A stretch of 64,000 bases of DNA from Congeria kusceri (lineage: Eukaryota; Mollusca; Bivalvia; Myida; Dreissenidae). Shown piece after piece: positions 62,967 through 64,000 of the stretch. The translations under genes and the position numbers were made by a program. Numbering within the stretch: position 1 is the stretch's first letter; the number at the start of each line of letters is the position of its first letter. The notes below the pieces were generated by a model. That model had not been told where the DNA came from and did no database searches. It saw only the letters and a list, made by a program, of their open reading frames with translations. Location of the stretch: the NCBI GenBank assembly GCA_027627225.1, contig CM051029.1:3734604-3798603 (forward strand). Direction: 5' to 3'.

Positions 62967-64000
62967 TTAAAAAAATATAAGTGCGTTTTTTGTGTTTGTT
63001 GACGTCTGCTCAATATCACCCTATTCGTATATTATATTTCTTCAAATGGATACGTCACACCTGCGTACATAACTATTATAACACGAGAATACACATTTTC
63101 CAAAGACACCGGCTGTCAGCTGATATCGATATGAATAAAAAAGTTTGGTATGTAGCTGTTCATAGATGTGTCTATCGCTGCGTCTGTGTGCGTGTTGATG
63201 CTACTTTATTACATGATATAAAACGGACTGTAATTGTTTATCGGCAAATATGTGTGTATTATGTATCAGTCAATAACGGCAATCTACAATAGATAACTTA
63301 CAAACAATTTATCACCGAAGCTCGAGCATCATCATCTACATATGTGTCACTATGATCCGTGTAATTTTTTTCTGTGGTATTATGGAGGCCGTTTTAATCA
63401 ATCTTGTCTTTAGTCCGGGGTTTACGACCGTAATTGCGATCAGCGTATAACCGTTTTATGAAGGTGGTCGAAAGTATCCCGTTGTAGCTTAGATTATCCA
63501 TGCTTCTACGACGTGGAAAACGTGAAACCAGTCTGAAAATCATGACGTAAATCCCGATTTGTATACGTTTGAAATCAGATTAGTTACGATATTGTTTTAA
63601 TGACTGAAATTCAATCAGATAAGTAGAATTAAAGTCTTCATTAGAATCACTAATGCAGAACAACTGTAGATCTAGCTAGATGTATCACAATATAATCGAC
63701 GTTTAATAATTATAGAATAATATGTTTCAATGTGACCGCGTAAATGCATAACACTTTCCTGTGTTACAGTATATAACATTGAATATGTCGATCTATTAAT
63801 CTTCATACAACAGTGTCTTAAATATTTCAAAATCAACAATTCATAGAAGCGACAATCTGAATGGCGCAACATGTTTTACAGTAGCGTAGCTGACCATAGT
63901 TAGTTTACGCGTGGTGATATATACAGCATAGAATTATTATTTTATATTAAAATATGAAATGTTAACATAATTTAGACGAATACGAGTACTATTAACAATA
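62967..64000. other. No gene seen
   Basis: AT-rich flank; no further Ig exon was recognised before the window ends. Confidence 0.4.

Overview
The window is eukaryotic: AT-rich, intron-rich, with canonical GT/AG splice sites, very long trinucleotide microsatellites and the ~150-bp dispersed tandem repeats common in bivalve molluscs. A bivalve is the best guess; a dreissenid-type mussel is possible but is an inference. No rRNA, tRNA or CRISPR was recognised.

Layout. 0.5-4.2 kb: a composite satellite in which two conserved single-copy modules alternate with (AGT)n and (ATT)n runs. 4.5-7.8 kb: a plus-strand SET-domain gene (KMT5A/SETD8-like) ending with a polyA signal, but carrying an in-frame stop and two out-of-phase junctions, so probably a pseudogene. 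8.2-24.4 kb and 45.96-60.6 kb: two copies of one ~15-kb block. Each holds (i) a minus-strand single-Ig membrane-protein gene and, divergently, (ii) a large plus-strand receptor gene: signal peptide, nine Ig exons, one FN3 exon, transmembrane exon(s) and a tyrosine-rich tail ending in a conserved EYVNM motif. 24.4-45.9 kb: no convincing host gene apart from one candidate exon; it holds a mariner relic in a CTA microsatellite, an L1/Tx1-like retrotransposon relic, and four families of mollusc-type tandem repeats. 60.6-64 kb: mostly empty, with a short decayed third copy of the receptor's first Ig exon.

The main story is the duplicated Ig-receptor block. In copy 1 the Ig exons are riddled with stops, frameshifts, lost splice sites and a deleted first Ig, while the FN3, TM and first tail exons remain open. 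In copy 2 all nine Ig exons are open with perfect phase-1 junctions, but the FN3 exon has a 14-bp deletion. Because every domain exon is symmetric (phase 1-1), skipping the FN3 exon and using the second of two TM exons gives a 3,153-nt frame (1,050 codons plus stop). The tail carries several tyrosine motifs, so the predicted product looks like a signalling cell-surface receptor, possibly for immune or self/non-self recognition; that role is inference. The minus-strand partner has a V-type Ig exon, a Ser/Thr-rich stalk-TM exon and a conserved 38-residue tail exon, but its visible Ig-to-TM junction makes a stop codon.
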